A stretch of 64,000 nt of DNA from Streptomyces sp. NBC_01314 (lineage in GTDB: Bacteria; Actinomycetota; Actinomycetes; Streptomycetales; Streptomycetaceae): positions 310,001 to 374,000 of the forward strand of contig NZ_CP108394.1 of the NCBI RefSeq assembly GCF_041435215.1. The letters are read 5' to 3'. Below the pieces are notes generated by a model that saw only the letters and a list, made by a program, of their open reading frames with translations, made no database searches and was not told the DNA's origin. The number at the start of each line of letters is the position of its first letter. Within the stretch, counting starts at the first letter, position 1. Made by a program: the position numbers and the translations under genes. Of the stretch, positions 26,875-36,080 are shown one piece after another.

Positions 26875-28983
26875 TCAGGGCCACGCGGTGAAGCCCTCGT
26901 GCCGTACGGACCAGGTGCCGTCGTCGGGGAAACCGGGGCAGTCGGTGCCGGCTCCTTCCCATCCGGCGGTCATAAGGGACACGGCCGAGAGCAGGCCGCC
27001 GTTGGCGGGGAGGTAGACGGGCAGGACGCTGCCCATCTGCGGGCTGTGGCCGGTGGGCAGGTACCGGTTCTTCGGGCTGTCCATGAGGAGGGCGTCGACT
27101 GCCAGGTCGGGGCGGCCGACTCGGGCCGCGGTCATCGCCATGGCGGGGAAGTCCCAGCCCCAGGCGGAGTCCCACTTCCAGTTGTCGAGGACGTCCAGCA
27201 GTGTGGCCTTCATGGTGGGGGCGTCGATGAGCGGAGTGGCGGGTACGACGCCCAGGGCGCACAGCATCGAGGGATGGTCGTCGCGCCGCAGGTAGGGCTC
27301 CGTCGCGATCGCCGTGTAGCGGCCTTCGTCCTGGTGCGGTGGGGTCAGGCCGTCTTGGATTCGCTGCCACTGCTTGTGCCGTTCGAGGCCGAGGCGTTCG
27401 CGCCAGCGCTGGGCGATCTCCAACCCCCACCACCAGTAGGCCAGTTCGAAGGTGGGGTCCTCGGTGGTCGCGGCGGTGTAGAACTCCTGGGCGGGTACCA
27501 ACGGTGCGGGCAGGTGGTAGCCGTCGGCCCGGCTCTCGGCGAAGGACGCCATGAACAGGGCGGTCTCCTCGACCAGTTCCGCGTACCGGGCCACCAGCCG
27601 CTCGCGCTCCGGCGCGCCGCGTCCCCGGTACAGCAGTTCCAGGAGGTAGAGCGGGTGCGGGTGCTGCCAGATCAGCAGCGCTCCGATGTCGCTGGGGCTC
27701 TCCCGGCCGTCAGGGCCGACGTGTTTGGGCCAGCGGGCACCTTCGTAGTGCTGTCGCCGCGCGGTGTCGCATGCCGTGTCAAGGATGGACTGGTACCAGT
27801 CGAGACTGCGTTCGAGCAGTTCGGGCCGTCCCCAGGCGGGGAAGTGCGCGGCGTGCCACCAGTGCATCTCCAAGTGGAACTTGCCCTGCCAGGAGTTGGT
27901 GATCAGTCCGGTCTCCTGCGGGGGCAGGGTGCCCGAGCAGTTCACCGCGGTCAGGTACTGGGAGAGGACCACGCGGCGTTCCAGTTCCGCGGCCCGCGGA
28001 TCGGTGCTGCCCGCGAAGTCGACGGCCGCACCCGTGGTCCAGAAGTCGCGCCACCACACCGCCGCCGCGTGTGTGATCGCTTCGAAGCCAGCGGGCCCGA
28101 GCTCAGGCTCCGCCTCGGGGGAGAAGGCTGCCGCGATCTCCAACACGGCGCCGGGGGCGGTCAGTTCGAGCGCGTGCGGTTCGTCCGTCGCCGCGAGAGT
28201 GCCCTGTGACCAGTCCAGACAGACTGTGTACGTGGTGTCGTCGAGCACCCGGCGGATGCGGCAGCTGCGCTCGCCGAACAGCTCGGATGTGGTGGTGTGC
28301 CGGTCGGCTGCCGACCAGTCGGAGGCATTGAAGAAGCTGTCGCTGGCGTAGGGAAACCGCACGGCGACAGCTGCCAGGCCGTCGGCGAGCAGCTCGGACT
28401 CGATGCGGAAGGCGACCCGCGCGTGGCGAGGATCGGCGACGGTGGTGACTCGCACCTCCGCCCCGGCGTACTCGAAGACGCTGGTGAGCATCCCCGGCCA
28501 CAGGTCGAGCCGCTGGCGCGGGTTGCCCAGCGCAGCCGGGTCACTCTCCGCCGCCGCGCTCGTGCCGGGCCGTAGTACGAGACCGATGCGGCCCAGGTCG
28601 AGCCGCTGCGGGTTCGTGTGGAGCCAGGTTCCGGCGCGGTACTCCTCGGCGACCTGCCCGCCGAACATCGCGGCCATGTCGAACTTGTCCGGGTACTCCA
28701 CGGGCCCACGGACCGTCTCGTAGCTGGACATCGCGTCCGAGAGCACGAAGCCGTCGGGGTTGGGCATTGAGTGCCAGCCCCAGGTCGACATCGTCGTGGT
28801 GTTCACGGCGAGCCGCCGCTGGGCCTGCGCGGCTCCCTGGTCGTGGAAGGCGGTGAAGGTCTGCATGCCGGTGATGTCGGCGGTGAAGGCGAAGTCGCCG
28901 TTGCCGACCGTCAGCGGGCAGGATGCGTCGGCCTCGGCCAGCTCGACGGTGTGCCGACGTACTATGGATTCCCGGTCAATCAT
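26875..28983 (-). CDS. Unassigned glycoside hydrolase with alpha/alpha-toroid catalytic domain
   Basis: A 702-residue protein. The first ~300 residues look like a beta-sandwich (FTADITGMQTFTAFHDQG, WGWHSMPNPDGFV), the rest like a six-hairpin helical toroid typical of GH65/GH95-type enzymes: WQGKFHLEMHWWHAAHFP, ARWPKHVGPDGRESPS, WQHPHPLYLLELLYRG, WWGLEIAQRWRERL, WDSAWGWDFPAMAMTA and SPKNRYLPTGHS. Proteins of this layout are found as uncharacterised hydrolases in sugar-utilisation loci. I cannot place it in a numbered CAZy family with confidence, nor name its acid and base. ATG at 28983 has GAGGTG in front. No signal peptide, so it acts inside the cell on the imported sugar. Confidence 0.72.
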   Translation of the reverse strand: MIDRESIVRRHTVELAEADASCPLTVGNGDFAFTADITGMQTFTAFHDQGAAQAQRRLAVNTTTMSTWGWHSMPNPDGFVLSDAMSSYETVRGPVEYPDKFDMAAMFGGQVAEEYRAGTWLHTNPQRLDLGRIGLVLRPGTSAAAESDPAALGNPRQRLDLWPGMLTSVFEYAGAEVRVTTVADPRHARVAFRIESELLADGLAAVAVRFPYASDSFFNASDWSAADRHTTTSELFGERSCRIRRVLDDTTYTVCLDWSQGTLAATDEPHALELTAPGAVLEIAAAFSPEAEPELGPAGFEAITHAAAVWWRDFWTTGAAVDFAGSTDPRAAELERRVVLSQYLTAVNCSGTLPPQETGLITNSWQGKFHLEMHWWHAAHFPAWGRPELLERSLDWYQSILDTACDTARRQHYEGARWPKHVGPDGRESPSDIGALLIWQHPHPLYLLELLYRGRGAPERERLVARYAELVEETALFMASFAESRADGYHLPAPLVPAQEFYTAATTEDPTFELAYWWWGLEIAQRWRERLGLERHKQWQRIQDGLTPPHQDEGRYTAIATEPYLRRDDHPSMLCALGVVPATPLIDAPTMKATLLDVLDNWKWDSAWGWDFPAMAMTAARVGRPDLAVDALLMDSPKNRYLPTGHSPQMGSVLPVYLPANGGLLSAVSLMTAGWEGAGTDCPGFPDDGTWSVRHEGFTAWP

Positions 28984-29018
28984 GGTCACCTCGGTCGGTA
29001 TGCGTCGATCAGTGGCTG

Positions 29019-29478
29019 TTATGGCGACGGAGGAAGCCCACCGTGGCGTCCCAACCGGGCGTGACGGTGGCGGCAGTGGTGGTACAGGGCCCAGGAGCCG
29101 CTCGCGCTGTGGTTGCTCTCCACCTGGTGGATCCCGGTCGCCGAACCCTGGAGAAATCGGTCGGGAAAGACCACCGGACACTCCTTCGCGTCCGGGGCGG
29201 CAGTTGAAGCTCCACACCACACGCGTACCAGCCAGGGGCTCAACGACGACAACACGGCCGGTGCCCCGCTGCCCTGCCGGGAGGGAACGGCGAGTTGGTC
29301 CTCGTGGTCGAGAGCGTTCCCGATCTGCTCCCAGCGCAGGAGGTCCCGGCGTGGAAGGCGGGGCACGCCCGGGAGGTACTCGACCGACGAGGTGACGAGG
29401 GAGAAGTCCTCGCCCGCACGGCAGATCGAGGGGTCGGGGGGGAAATCTGGAGAGGACGGGATGGTGGCTCATCGCATC
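29019..29478 (-). pseudogene. Fused relics of a GH43 and a GH1 gene
   Basis: The 500-bp gap between two intact glycosidase genes holds two glycosidase fragments. From about 29475 one can read a GH43 start (PPDPSICRAGEDFSLVTSS, VEYLPGVP, then RRDLLRWEQIGNALD); the initial MSHHPVLSRF is in another frame, shifted at a run of Cs near 29440. Further on, at about 29180-29090, a GH1 N-terminus appears (FPDRFLQGSATGIHQVES). Both stop within tens of residues. Internal deletions have therefore removed most of a beta-xylosidase/arabinofuranosidase-like gene and a second beta-glucosidase from this operon. Confidence 0.7.
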
Positions 29479-29485
29479 ACCTTCG

Positions 29486-31963
29486 TCACATGAGCGCTTG
29501 GTGGCCGGCGGCCTCCTTGACGGTGACGACGGCATCGACCGGTGCGCAGTCCGGGGCGCCGGCGGTGAGGCGGATCTCGCCTGTGCCCGTCGGGTGGATG
29601 ACGGCGAGGAGTCGGCCCTCGTACGTATGCCGCTCCTTGGCGTCGAAGCGCTCCTCGGTCGCGGGTACGGCGCTTCCGAAGCCGATCAGCGTGCCCGCGC
29701 CGGAGACTTCGAGGCTCACCAGGCGGTCGGCCGCAGGGTGCAGGGTGCCGTGGGCGTCCGTCAGGGTGAAGGTGACGTAGGCAAGGTCGCCGCCGGACGC
29801 GGTGACGACCCGCCGGTCGGCCTCGGCGCGGAGTTCCACCGGGCCGGTCGCGGAACGCAGGGTGGTACGGCCGGTTTCGGCGCCGTCCCGGTAGGCGATT
29901 GCGAGAAGTTCGCCGGGCTCGTACGCCGTGTCGAACTCGGTGCGAAAACGGTGGTCCTCTCCCACCGGTTGCCGCCCCAACGAGCGTCCGTTGACGAGGA
30001 GTTCCACCTCGTCCGCGTCGCCGTAGACCTCGATGGTGATCGGCGAGCCCTCGAAGCCGGGCCAGGTCCAGCTGGAGATCGAGTCGCTCCAGGCCCAAGG
30101 GGTGCCGGCGAAGGTCTTCCCTTGGTGCTGAGGCCGTTTGACCGCCAGGTAGGGCCGGGTGCGCAGGCCGAAGACGATCTCGCGGTAGTAGGAGGCGGGC
30201 CGCCGGTGGCCGGTGATGTCTATGTCACCGCTCTCCGCCAGCAGGTGCGGGTACGGCGCGGCGAAAGAGGCCCGTGGGGCGTCGGGGGTGAGGTACTGTG
30301 GCCGGCCGATGCCGACCTCGCCGAGGTAGTCCCAGCCGGTCCAGGCGAAGTCGCCGATGACATGGCCGTGTTGCTTGACGAGTCGCCAGATCCCGTCGAT
30401 CCGTGTGGTGAAGGACTCCGTACCGAGGATGATCCTGTTCGGGAACAGCTCCCGGTCGGGTGCGTACCGGGCCTCCATGTAGTTCATGCCGGCGACGTCC
30501 AGCACGGCGAAGGACTCCGCCGTACGGCGCGTCACCAGTTCCGAGGCGCCGATCGCGTTCATCCCCTGCGCGGGGTCGGCCATGAGGGTGTTGATGCCGG
30601 CGCCCTCGTTGACCGTCTCAGCCGCCTGCTTCCGCAGGGAGGCCAGGTCGGCCATGACGGCCAGCATCCCGTTGATCCCGTTGGTGACGTAGCGGGTGTG
30701 GTCCAGCGAGCGGACTTTTTCGGCGAGTTCGCGCCCCCATGCGGCGCCGGAGGGCGAGCCGGTCTCGGGGATTTCGTTGCCGATCGAGTACATGATGACG
30801 CTGGGGTGGTTGAAGTCCTTGGCGACCATCGCCTCGATGTCGCGCTCCCACCATTCGGGGAAGTTCAGGCTGTAGTCGAACTCGTTCTTGCCCGAGGTCC
30901 ACATGTCGAATGCCTCGTCCACGACCAGCATGCCGAGGCGGTCGCAGGCGTTCAGCATCGCCTTGCTCATGGGGTTGTGGGACATGCGGATCGCGTTGAA
31001 CCCGGCGTCCTTGAGGAGTTCGACCCGGCGTTCCTCAGCACGGGCGAACGTCGCCGCGCCCAGGACCCCGTTGTCGTGGTGGACGCAGGCGCCGCGCAGC
31101 TTGACGATCTCGCCGTTGACGCGCAGACCGTGGCTGGGGTCGAGGCGCAGCGAACGGATGCCGAAGGTGACGATCTCGGTGTCCACGTCGCCGTCGCTGT
31201 CCGTCAGGGTCACGCCGGCGGCGTAGAGGGAGGGTGAGTCCGGGCTCCACAGTGACGGATCGTCGACGAAGAGGCGCTGACGGCAGACGGCGGGCTCGCC
31301 GGGCAGCACCGTGATCCGTGAGTCATCGCTCGCGACCACCGTCCCGGCACCGTCGCGGATCTCGGTGCGGACGTCGACGGCCCGGATCGCGATCGAGTCG
31401 TTCTCGACCCTGGTCACGACCTCGGCCACGGCCAACTCCCGGTCGATGTCGGGGGTGGTGACGTGGACGCCGTCGGGCGAGATCCGGACTAGGCCGCCGA
31501 CGAGCATCCAGGTGTCTCGGTAGATCCCCGCTCCGGTGTACCAGCGGGAGTCCCGGTGGCTGCGGGCCTCGACCCGGATCTCGTTGTCCTCACCGAAGCG
31601 CAGGAAGCGATCGGCGTCGATGAGGAACTGCGAGTAGCCGTAGGGGCGCTGGCCGGCGTAGGCGCCGTTGATGTGGACGGTCGCGTCTCGGTAGACACCC
31701 TCGAACTCCAGGATGATCCGCTTGCCCCGATACTCCTCGGGCACGTGGAAGGCCTTGCGGTACTCGAAGGTGCCACCGGGGTAATAGGCGCCGGCACCGC
31801 TCTCCGTACCGGCATCGCCGCCTGATGCGGCACGCTCCTGCCCGATCATCGCGTCGTGGGGAACGGTCACCGATTGGAACGAAAACGAATGGCCTCCCAA
31901 CTCGGCGAAGGGATTCACCTTCGGCCTGGACTGCCAGTCGTCGTTGAAGGAAACGCGGATCAA
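29486..31963 (-). CDS. Beta-galactosidase-like glycoside hydrolase, family 2
   Basis: An 825-residue family 2 enzyme without signal peptide. It has the jelly-roll domain (VHINGAYAGQRPYGYSQF), an immunoglobulin-like domain, and a TIM barrel with RGACVHHDNG, IRMSHNPMSKAMLNACD and the acid/base Glu397 in YSIGNEIPE. The nucleophile is probably Glu516 in ILGTESFT. C-terminal domains of the DUF4982 and Ig type follow (VYGDADEVELLVNGRSLG). The start is TTG at 31963 with GGAAG before it; the N-terminus RVSFNDDWQ fits the family. It lies 75 bp after the MFS gene. Substrate could be a beta-galactoside, glucuronide or related sugar. Confidence 0.9.
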   Translation of the reverse strand: MIRVSFNDDWQSRPKVNPFAELGGHSFSFQSVTVPHDAMIGQERAASGGDAGTESGAGAYYPGGTFEYRKAFHVPEEYRGKRIILEFEGVYRDATVHINGAYAGQRPYGYSQFLIDADRFLRFGEDNEIRVEARSHRDSRWYTGAGIYRDTWMLVGGLVRISPDGVHVTTPDIDRELAVAEVVTRVENDSIAIRAVDVRTEIRDGAGTVVASDDSRITVLPGEPAVCRQRLFVDDPSLWSPDSPSLYAAGVTLTDSDGDVDTEIVTFGIRSLRLDPSHGLRVNGEIVKLRGACVHHDNGVLGAATFARAEERRVELLKDAGFNAIRMSHNPMSKAMLNACDRLGMLVVDEAFDMWTSGKNEFDYSLNFPEWWERDIEAMVAKDFNHPSVIMYSIGNEIPETGSPSGAAWGRELAEKVRSLDHTRYVTNGINGMLAVMADLASLRKQAAETVNEGAGINTLMADPAQGMNAIGASELVTRRTAESFAVLDVAGMNYMEARYAPDRELFPNRIILGTESFTTRIDGIWRLVKQHGHVIGDFAWTGWDYLGEVGIGRPQYLTPDAPRASFAAPYPHLLAESGDIDITGHRRPASYYREIVFGLRTRPYLAVKRPQHQGKTFAGTPWAWSDSISSWTWPGFEGSPITIEVYGDADEVELLVNGRSLGRQPVGEDHRFRTEFDTAYEPGELLAIAYRDGAETGRTTLRSATGPVELRAEADRRVVTASGGDLAYVTFTLTDAHGTLHPAADRLVSLEVSGAGTLIGFGSAVPATEERFDAKERHTYEGRLLAVIHPTGTGEIRLTAGAPDCAPVDAVVTVKEAAGHQALM

Positions 31964-32038
31964 AGGAACTTCCCTACTTCGAGAGTCAGTTCTGCCGGGG
32001 GCGGCTCAGGCAGGGCGGAGCTGCCCCCGGCAGCCAGG

Positions 32039-33499
32039 TCAAATGGCCGCTTGGCCGACTTCGACCTCGTCGAGCTTCTTGGTCCTCGGGATCAGCAGCA
32101 CCAGCAGGGTCCCGGCCGCACAGCAACCGGCCACCAGCCAGAACCCGTTGCTGAAGCCCGAGTCCCTGTAGAACTGCGTGCCTTTCAGAACTTCGCCGTT
32201 TCTGGCCATGAGCACGAAGACGAGCTGGGAGATGACGACCTGCGCGATGCCCTGCACCATGCTCTGGGCGCCGTTGCCCAAGGCCTGCTCTTCGGGGGAG
32301 ACGGCCGCGATGATCAGGATCGGGACGCTGGAGACCACCATGCCCATCCCGACTCCGCTGACCAGGCCCCAGGCCACGATGTGACCCGCTGTGTCGTGCC
32401 ACTGGGCCGCGATCCCGTACCCGACCGTGGCGAGGACTCCGCCGGCGCCCAGCAAAATCCGCGGGTCGACCCGGCGTGCCAGGACTCCGGTCGCGACAGC
32501 CGACAGGATGACCGCGACGCTGATCGGAGCGGTGACCACGGCGTTGTGTGTCGCCGACCAGCCCAGGCCGTCGGAGATGGAGGGGATCTTCGGCATGAGC
32601 GCGAGGAGCTGCATCACGACGCCCACGGAGTACAGCGCGCCTGCGGACAGCCCGGTGGCAAGCAGAACCGTCCATACCTGGCGTCGGGCCAGCAGTGCCA
32701 TCGGGAACAGCGGGTTGGCGATCCGGGTCTGGGTGAATCCGAAGACGATCAGCGCCACCAGGGCCCCGACGAGGTAGGCGAGGAACTTACCGCTGGTCCA
32801 GCCCCACTCCGAGCCCTTTCCGACTCCGTAGGCGATCGCGGTGAGCGCGCCGCCCAGCAGGATCCCACCCAGCCAGTCCATCCGGACACGCGCCTCGCGC
32901 ACCGGGCTTTCGGGCAGGAAGGCCAGCAGGATCACCAGGCTGAACGCGGTGGCGGCCACCATGAACCACAGCGCGCCGCGGAAACCCCAGGTGTCGATGA
33001 GCCATCCCGAAAGGAACGGGCCTCCCATGCCGACCATACCGACACTGCCCGCGAGCAGTGCGCTCGCCGGCCCGACCAGCGGACGCGGGAACACATCGCG
33101 CGCCGCCGCGTAGGCCACGGCTGCGGCCGCCCCGTAGATACCCGCGATGCCCCGCCCGACGAGCAGGATGTCGTAGCTCGTCGCGGAGGCGGCGATGAGA
33201 TCGCCGACCAGACCGAGCGCGGTGACGATGACGATGACGCGCTTCTTGCCGTAGATCCCGGCAGCTTTGACCACGAAAGGCAGCATGAAGGTTCCGACCA
33301 GGGCGCCGGCGAGAGTGAACCAGGCGAGCTGGGTGGTGTGAAAGTGGATCGCGACCTCTGCCTGCGCGTTGCCACTCAGCAGGCCGACGATCGGGTTCAG
33401 CGCGACGGCCAGAAGCAGCGCGAACAGTACGAGCGCGTGACGCGCACTGAAACCGGTCGCTTCCTCTACGGGGGGTGGGGAGATCGTGTTGTCCAGCAC
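32039..33499 (-). CDS. MFS transporter, 14-helix DHA2-like
   Basis: A 486-residue major facilitator. Around fourteen hydrophobic segments can be counted, with the family loop motif (GRGIAGIYGAAAAVAYAAAR) in the first half and FLSGWLIDTWGFRGALWF, typical of DHA2-like proteins. Many DHA2 members export drugs, but as first gene of a glycosidase operon under a LacI operator this one more probably imports the glycoside substrate or exports an aglycone. GTG at 33499 has AGGAAAGG upstream. The operator cluster lies about 160-200 bp upstream. Confidence 0.88.
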   Translation of the reverse strand: MLDNTISPPPVEEATGFSARHALVLFALLLAVALNPIVGLLSGNAQAEVAIHFHTTQLAWFTLAGALVGTFMLPFVVKAAGIYGKKRVIVIVTALGLVGDLIAASATSYDILLVGRGIAGIYGAAAAVAYAAARDVFPRPLVGPASALLAGSVGMVGMGGPFLSGWLIDTWGFRGALWFMVAATAFSLVILLAFLPESPVREARVRMDWLGGILLGGALTAIAYGVGKGSEWGWTSGKFLAYLVGALVALIVFGFTQTRIANPLFPMALLARRQVWTVLLATGLSAGALYSVGVVMQLLALMPKIPSISDGLGWSATHNAVVTAPISVAVILSAVATGVLARRVDPRILLGAGGVLATVGYGIAAQWHDTAGHIVAWGLVSGVGMGMVVSSVPILIIAAVSPEEQALGNGAQSMVQGIAQVVISQLVFVLMARNGEVLKGTQFYRDSGFSNGFWLVAGCCAAGTLLVLLIPRTKKLDEVEVGQAAI

Positions 33500-33660
33500 G
33501 GCGGCCTTTCCTGCGTGTGAGCGGGAGGGGTGGTTGCGGGTGCTGCGTCGTCGAACGTTCGGAAGAGGGCTGAGTCAGTCGAGCTCCTCGACGCGCTCCT
33601 CGTGATGGCAGCCGAGGCGGACATGTCTCTGTTGCAGGGAATCGCTGGCAGTACGCCACG

Positions 33661-33699
33661 TCAGTGACGTCACTGACGCGCGTTAGTGACGCGCGTTAG
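33661..33699. promoter_or_regulatory. Operator cluster of the glycosidase operon
   Basis: Positions 33673-33686 read CTGACGCGCGTTAG and 33686-33699 read GTGACGCGCGTTAG, two tandem sites sharing one base, 13 bp apart. A perfect 16-bp palindrome, TCAGTGACGTCACTGA, overlaps them at 33661-33676. The two words match the sites in front of the second LacI gene and the esterase gene. Tandem sites fit tight, cooperative repression of the MFS-led operon. Confidence 0.72.
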
Positions 33700-33912
33700 C
33701 AACCTAGGTCACCGACGGAGGAGCAACAAGCAGTCGGTTCGTAACGTTCAGGTAACAGGTGACCTTGATCTCTGTCGCGGCCTGCGGGCCTCTCTGGCGA
33801 CGTCGGAGGCCGGCACCGCCGCCGGGCAGGCGCCAGGGCAAAGGGGCCCGGGTTCGCTGGGCAAGGAGAGTCACGAACCGATGCGCCGAACGGCGCTTCG
33901 CAGGCACCAGCG

Positions 33913-34640
33913 CTACCGATCTTGGAACCGGTGCAAGCTCTCTTTCCGGTCAGGCTGAGCCCTGGGCGAGTCGACTACCGGAGAACTCGCGGCTGCGGGC
34001 TCGACCAGGTGATGTCCCCCCGAGCGAGACTCTGCCGGTGTCACGCCATACGCGCGGCGGAAGGCCCGGGTGACGGTGTCGGTGAGACCGCACAGCACCG
34101 CGACCGCGGCTATGCCGAACTCGCGGCGGAGCGGGCCGCCAAGCGACATTTGCGCCTGCTCCAGCCGCTGCTCACGAACGGATGCGGCCGGCGAGGTGCC
34201 GAGATCGAGGAAGAGCGATGTCACGTAGCGCGCCGATATGCGGTGCTGCTCAGCGATCGCTCCCGGTCCGATCCGTGGACCGACGAGGTTCTCCCGGACG
34301 AATTCGCGCATCAGCCGCAGCAGTACCTCTCGGCCCGCCGACGGTGGGGCCGCGGCCAGCAACTCGCCTGCGGTTGGGCGAGTTCGGCGCGCTGGAAGGG
34401 GTTGTGGAATTCGCCCTCCACCTCGGCGAGCTCCTTCAGGACCGGCGAGCATGCGCACGGTGGGAAGCGTCGCAGGCAGGGGGCGTCCACACATCTCACT
34501 GGCATCGCCGACCAGTGCCGCACCTCCTCGTGGGACACCTTCAGAACGGTCCGGCCAATGGGAGCGGGCGGTACGGGATCGAGGCGTCCCACCACCGCCT
34601 CCAGGCCATCCAGCGAGGTCCACCCGGTAACAGGTCAGCC
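33913..34640 (-). pseudogene. AraC-family regulator, N-terminus not readable in one frame
   Basis: The C-terminal two-helix-turn-helix domain is good: LRLMREFVRENLVGP, IAEQHRISARYVTSLFLDLG, FGIAAVAVLCGLTDTVTRAF and RRAYGVTPAE. Upstream of it the same frame turns low-complexity and no sensor domain is readable; a neighbouring frame (RTVLKVSHEEVRHWSAM, VLKELAEVEGEFHNPF) looks more protein-like. A frameshift in the sensor domain is therefore likely. It lies between the operator cluster and the start of the transposon region. Confidence 0.6.
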
Positions 34641-34745
34641 TCCTGACCCGCTGCCTCGCGGCCGAACACAATTCGGCGTTGTCCCGTGAGGCGAGGTCTA
34701 CGTGTGGCCGTGCCTTGCCCGCAGTGGTGGTGTCAGGGATGCGGC

Positions 34746-36080
34746 CAGGGCTGATTCAAAGTCTTGGGGGTCATGGAAACGTGCAGGTCGCGGAGGTGCG
34801 ACGATCCGGCGGAAGTCCGTCACGAACACAACGAAGCTCCGGTTGACGGGGTGACCTTCCCAAGTCGCCCTGCCCGTCCGGAGCTTCGATGTGCCGCCAG
34901 TCTGCCACTGTCTGCCTGACCAAGTCGCCCACCGCCGCCCAGCGAGGCGTGAAGGGTGTCGCCGAACGACTGGCCGTTCTTCGCGATCCGCGAGATCGGC
35001 GGGGACGACGCCATTCGCTGGCATCGGTCCTGCTCACCGCCTGCTGCGCGGTGCTGGCCGGGGCTCGCTCCTATCTGGCCGTGGGCCAGTGGGCCCGCCA
35101 CGCGCCCCTGGACGCACTGGCCCGCCTCGGCGTGCGCGCCACCGGCCCACTGGGCGTGCGCCGCGCACCGTCCAGCTCAACCATCCGCCGTCTGCTGACT
35201 CTCGTATGTCCCGGCGGGCTTGCCGACCTACTCGGATGCGACCCCACGGGCAGCCGGCACCTGGCCATGGACGGCAAGACCGCCCGCGGCTCGCGCACGG
35301 ACACCGGCCCGGCCGCCCACCTGCTCTCCGCCGTCCTGGAAGGCGGACGCACCGTCAGCCAGCTGCGGGTGCCGGACAAGACCACCGAGGTCACCGGCTT
35401 CACGAAGCTGCTGTCCCCGTTCGACCTGACCGGTGTCGTGGTGACCGCCGACGCCCTGCACACCCACCGTGACCACGCCAGGTGGCTGGTCGAAGCGAAG
35501 AGGGCGCACTACCTGCTCGTGGTCAAGCGGAACCAGCCGACGCTGCACAACGCGTTGCGTTCGCTGCCGTGGAAGGAGGTGACCGCCCGCCGCTACGACC
35601 GCGAGGCGGGGCACGGGCGACGTGAGACCCGCTCGGTGCGCACCCTCACCGTCACCAGTCTCGGGCTGGACTTCCCGCACGTGGCGCAGGCCGCGAAGAT
35701 CCACCGGCATCGCACCGACCTCAAAACCGGCAAGATCACCCGTGAGACCGTCTACGCCATCACCGACCTGACGGCGCGTGCGGCATCTCCCCAGGCCATC
35801 GGCCAACTCGCCCGCGCGCAATGGGGCATCGAGGCCGTGCACCACGTAAGAGACACCACGTTCGGCGAGGACGCCTCGAAGATCCGCACCGGCCACGGAC
35901 CGGAGAACATGGCCACCCTGCGCAGCTTCGCGATCAGCACCCTACACACCGCTGGGCACCACAGCATCGCCGCCGGCCTGCGCGAGCTCTCCTACACGCC
36001 CTTCACCCGCCCACTGGACCTGATCGGACTACCTTGACCAGCAACACCACATGATCACCAGGACTTTGAATCAGCCCTGC
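34746..36080 (+). mobile_element. ISAs1-family insertion sequence
   Basis: Perfect 18-bp inverted ends (CAGGGCTGATTCAAAGTC at 34746-34763 and its complement at 36063-36080) enclose one transposase gene; total 1335 bp. No target duplication is visible: the bases outside the two ends differ. This suggests a deletion or recombination next to the element. Its right end cuts the tyrosine recombinase gene. Confidence 0.9.
34889..36037 (+). CDS. ISAs1-family transposase
   Basis: A 382-residue DDE transposase. The N-terminal domain (DPRDRRGRRHSLASVLLTA) and the catalytic core with MDGKTARGSR, VVTADALHTHRDHARWL and the late AQWGIEAVHHVRDTTFGED are all present and in one frame, so it may be active. 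It fills the element between the two inverted ends. Confidence 0.93.
   Translation: MCRQSATVCLTKSPTAAQRGVKGVAERLAVLRDPRDRRGRRHSLASVLLTACCAVLAGARSYLAVGQWARHAPLDALARLGVRATGPLGVRRAPSSSTIRRLLTLVCPGGLADLLGCDPTGSRHLAMDGKTARGSRTDTGPAAHLLSAVLEGGRTVSQLRVPDKTTEVTGFTKLLSPFDLTGVVVTADALHTHRDHARWLVEAKRAHYLLVVKRNQPTLHNALRSLPWKEVTARRYDREAGHGRRETRSVRTLTVTSLGLDFPHVAQAAKIHRHRTDLKTGKITRETVYAITDLTARAASPQAIGQLARAQWGIEAVHHVRDTTFGEDASKIRTGHGPENMATLRSFAISTLHTAGHHSIAAGLRELSYTPFTRPLDLIGLP

Noticed and set aside
25918..28209. 763-codon open frame on the plus strand opposite the GH3 and toroid glycosidase genes
   Set aside because: It is a shadow frame of GC-rich codons on the other strand; the text is low in complexity and has no domain, while the minus-strand frames carry clear glycosidase motifs.
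28984..29535. Possible 184-codon N-terminal extension of the toroid glycosidase
   Set aside because: The extension covers the GH43 and GH1 relics in a wrong frame and is low-complexity; ATG at 28983 has a ribosome site and a family-like start.
29498..31237. 579-codon open frame opposite the GH2 gene
   Set aside because: Shadow frame; no recognisable protein features, and the GH2 catalytic motifs are on the other strand.
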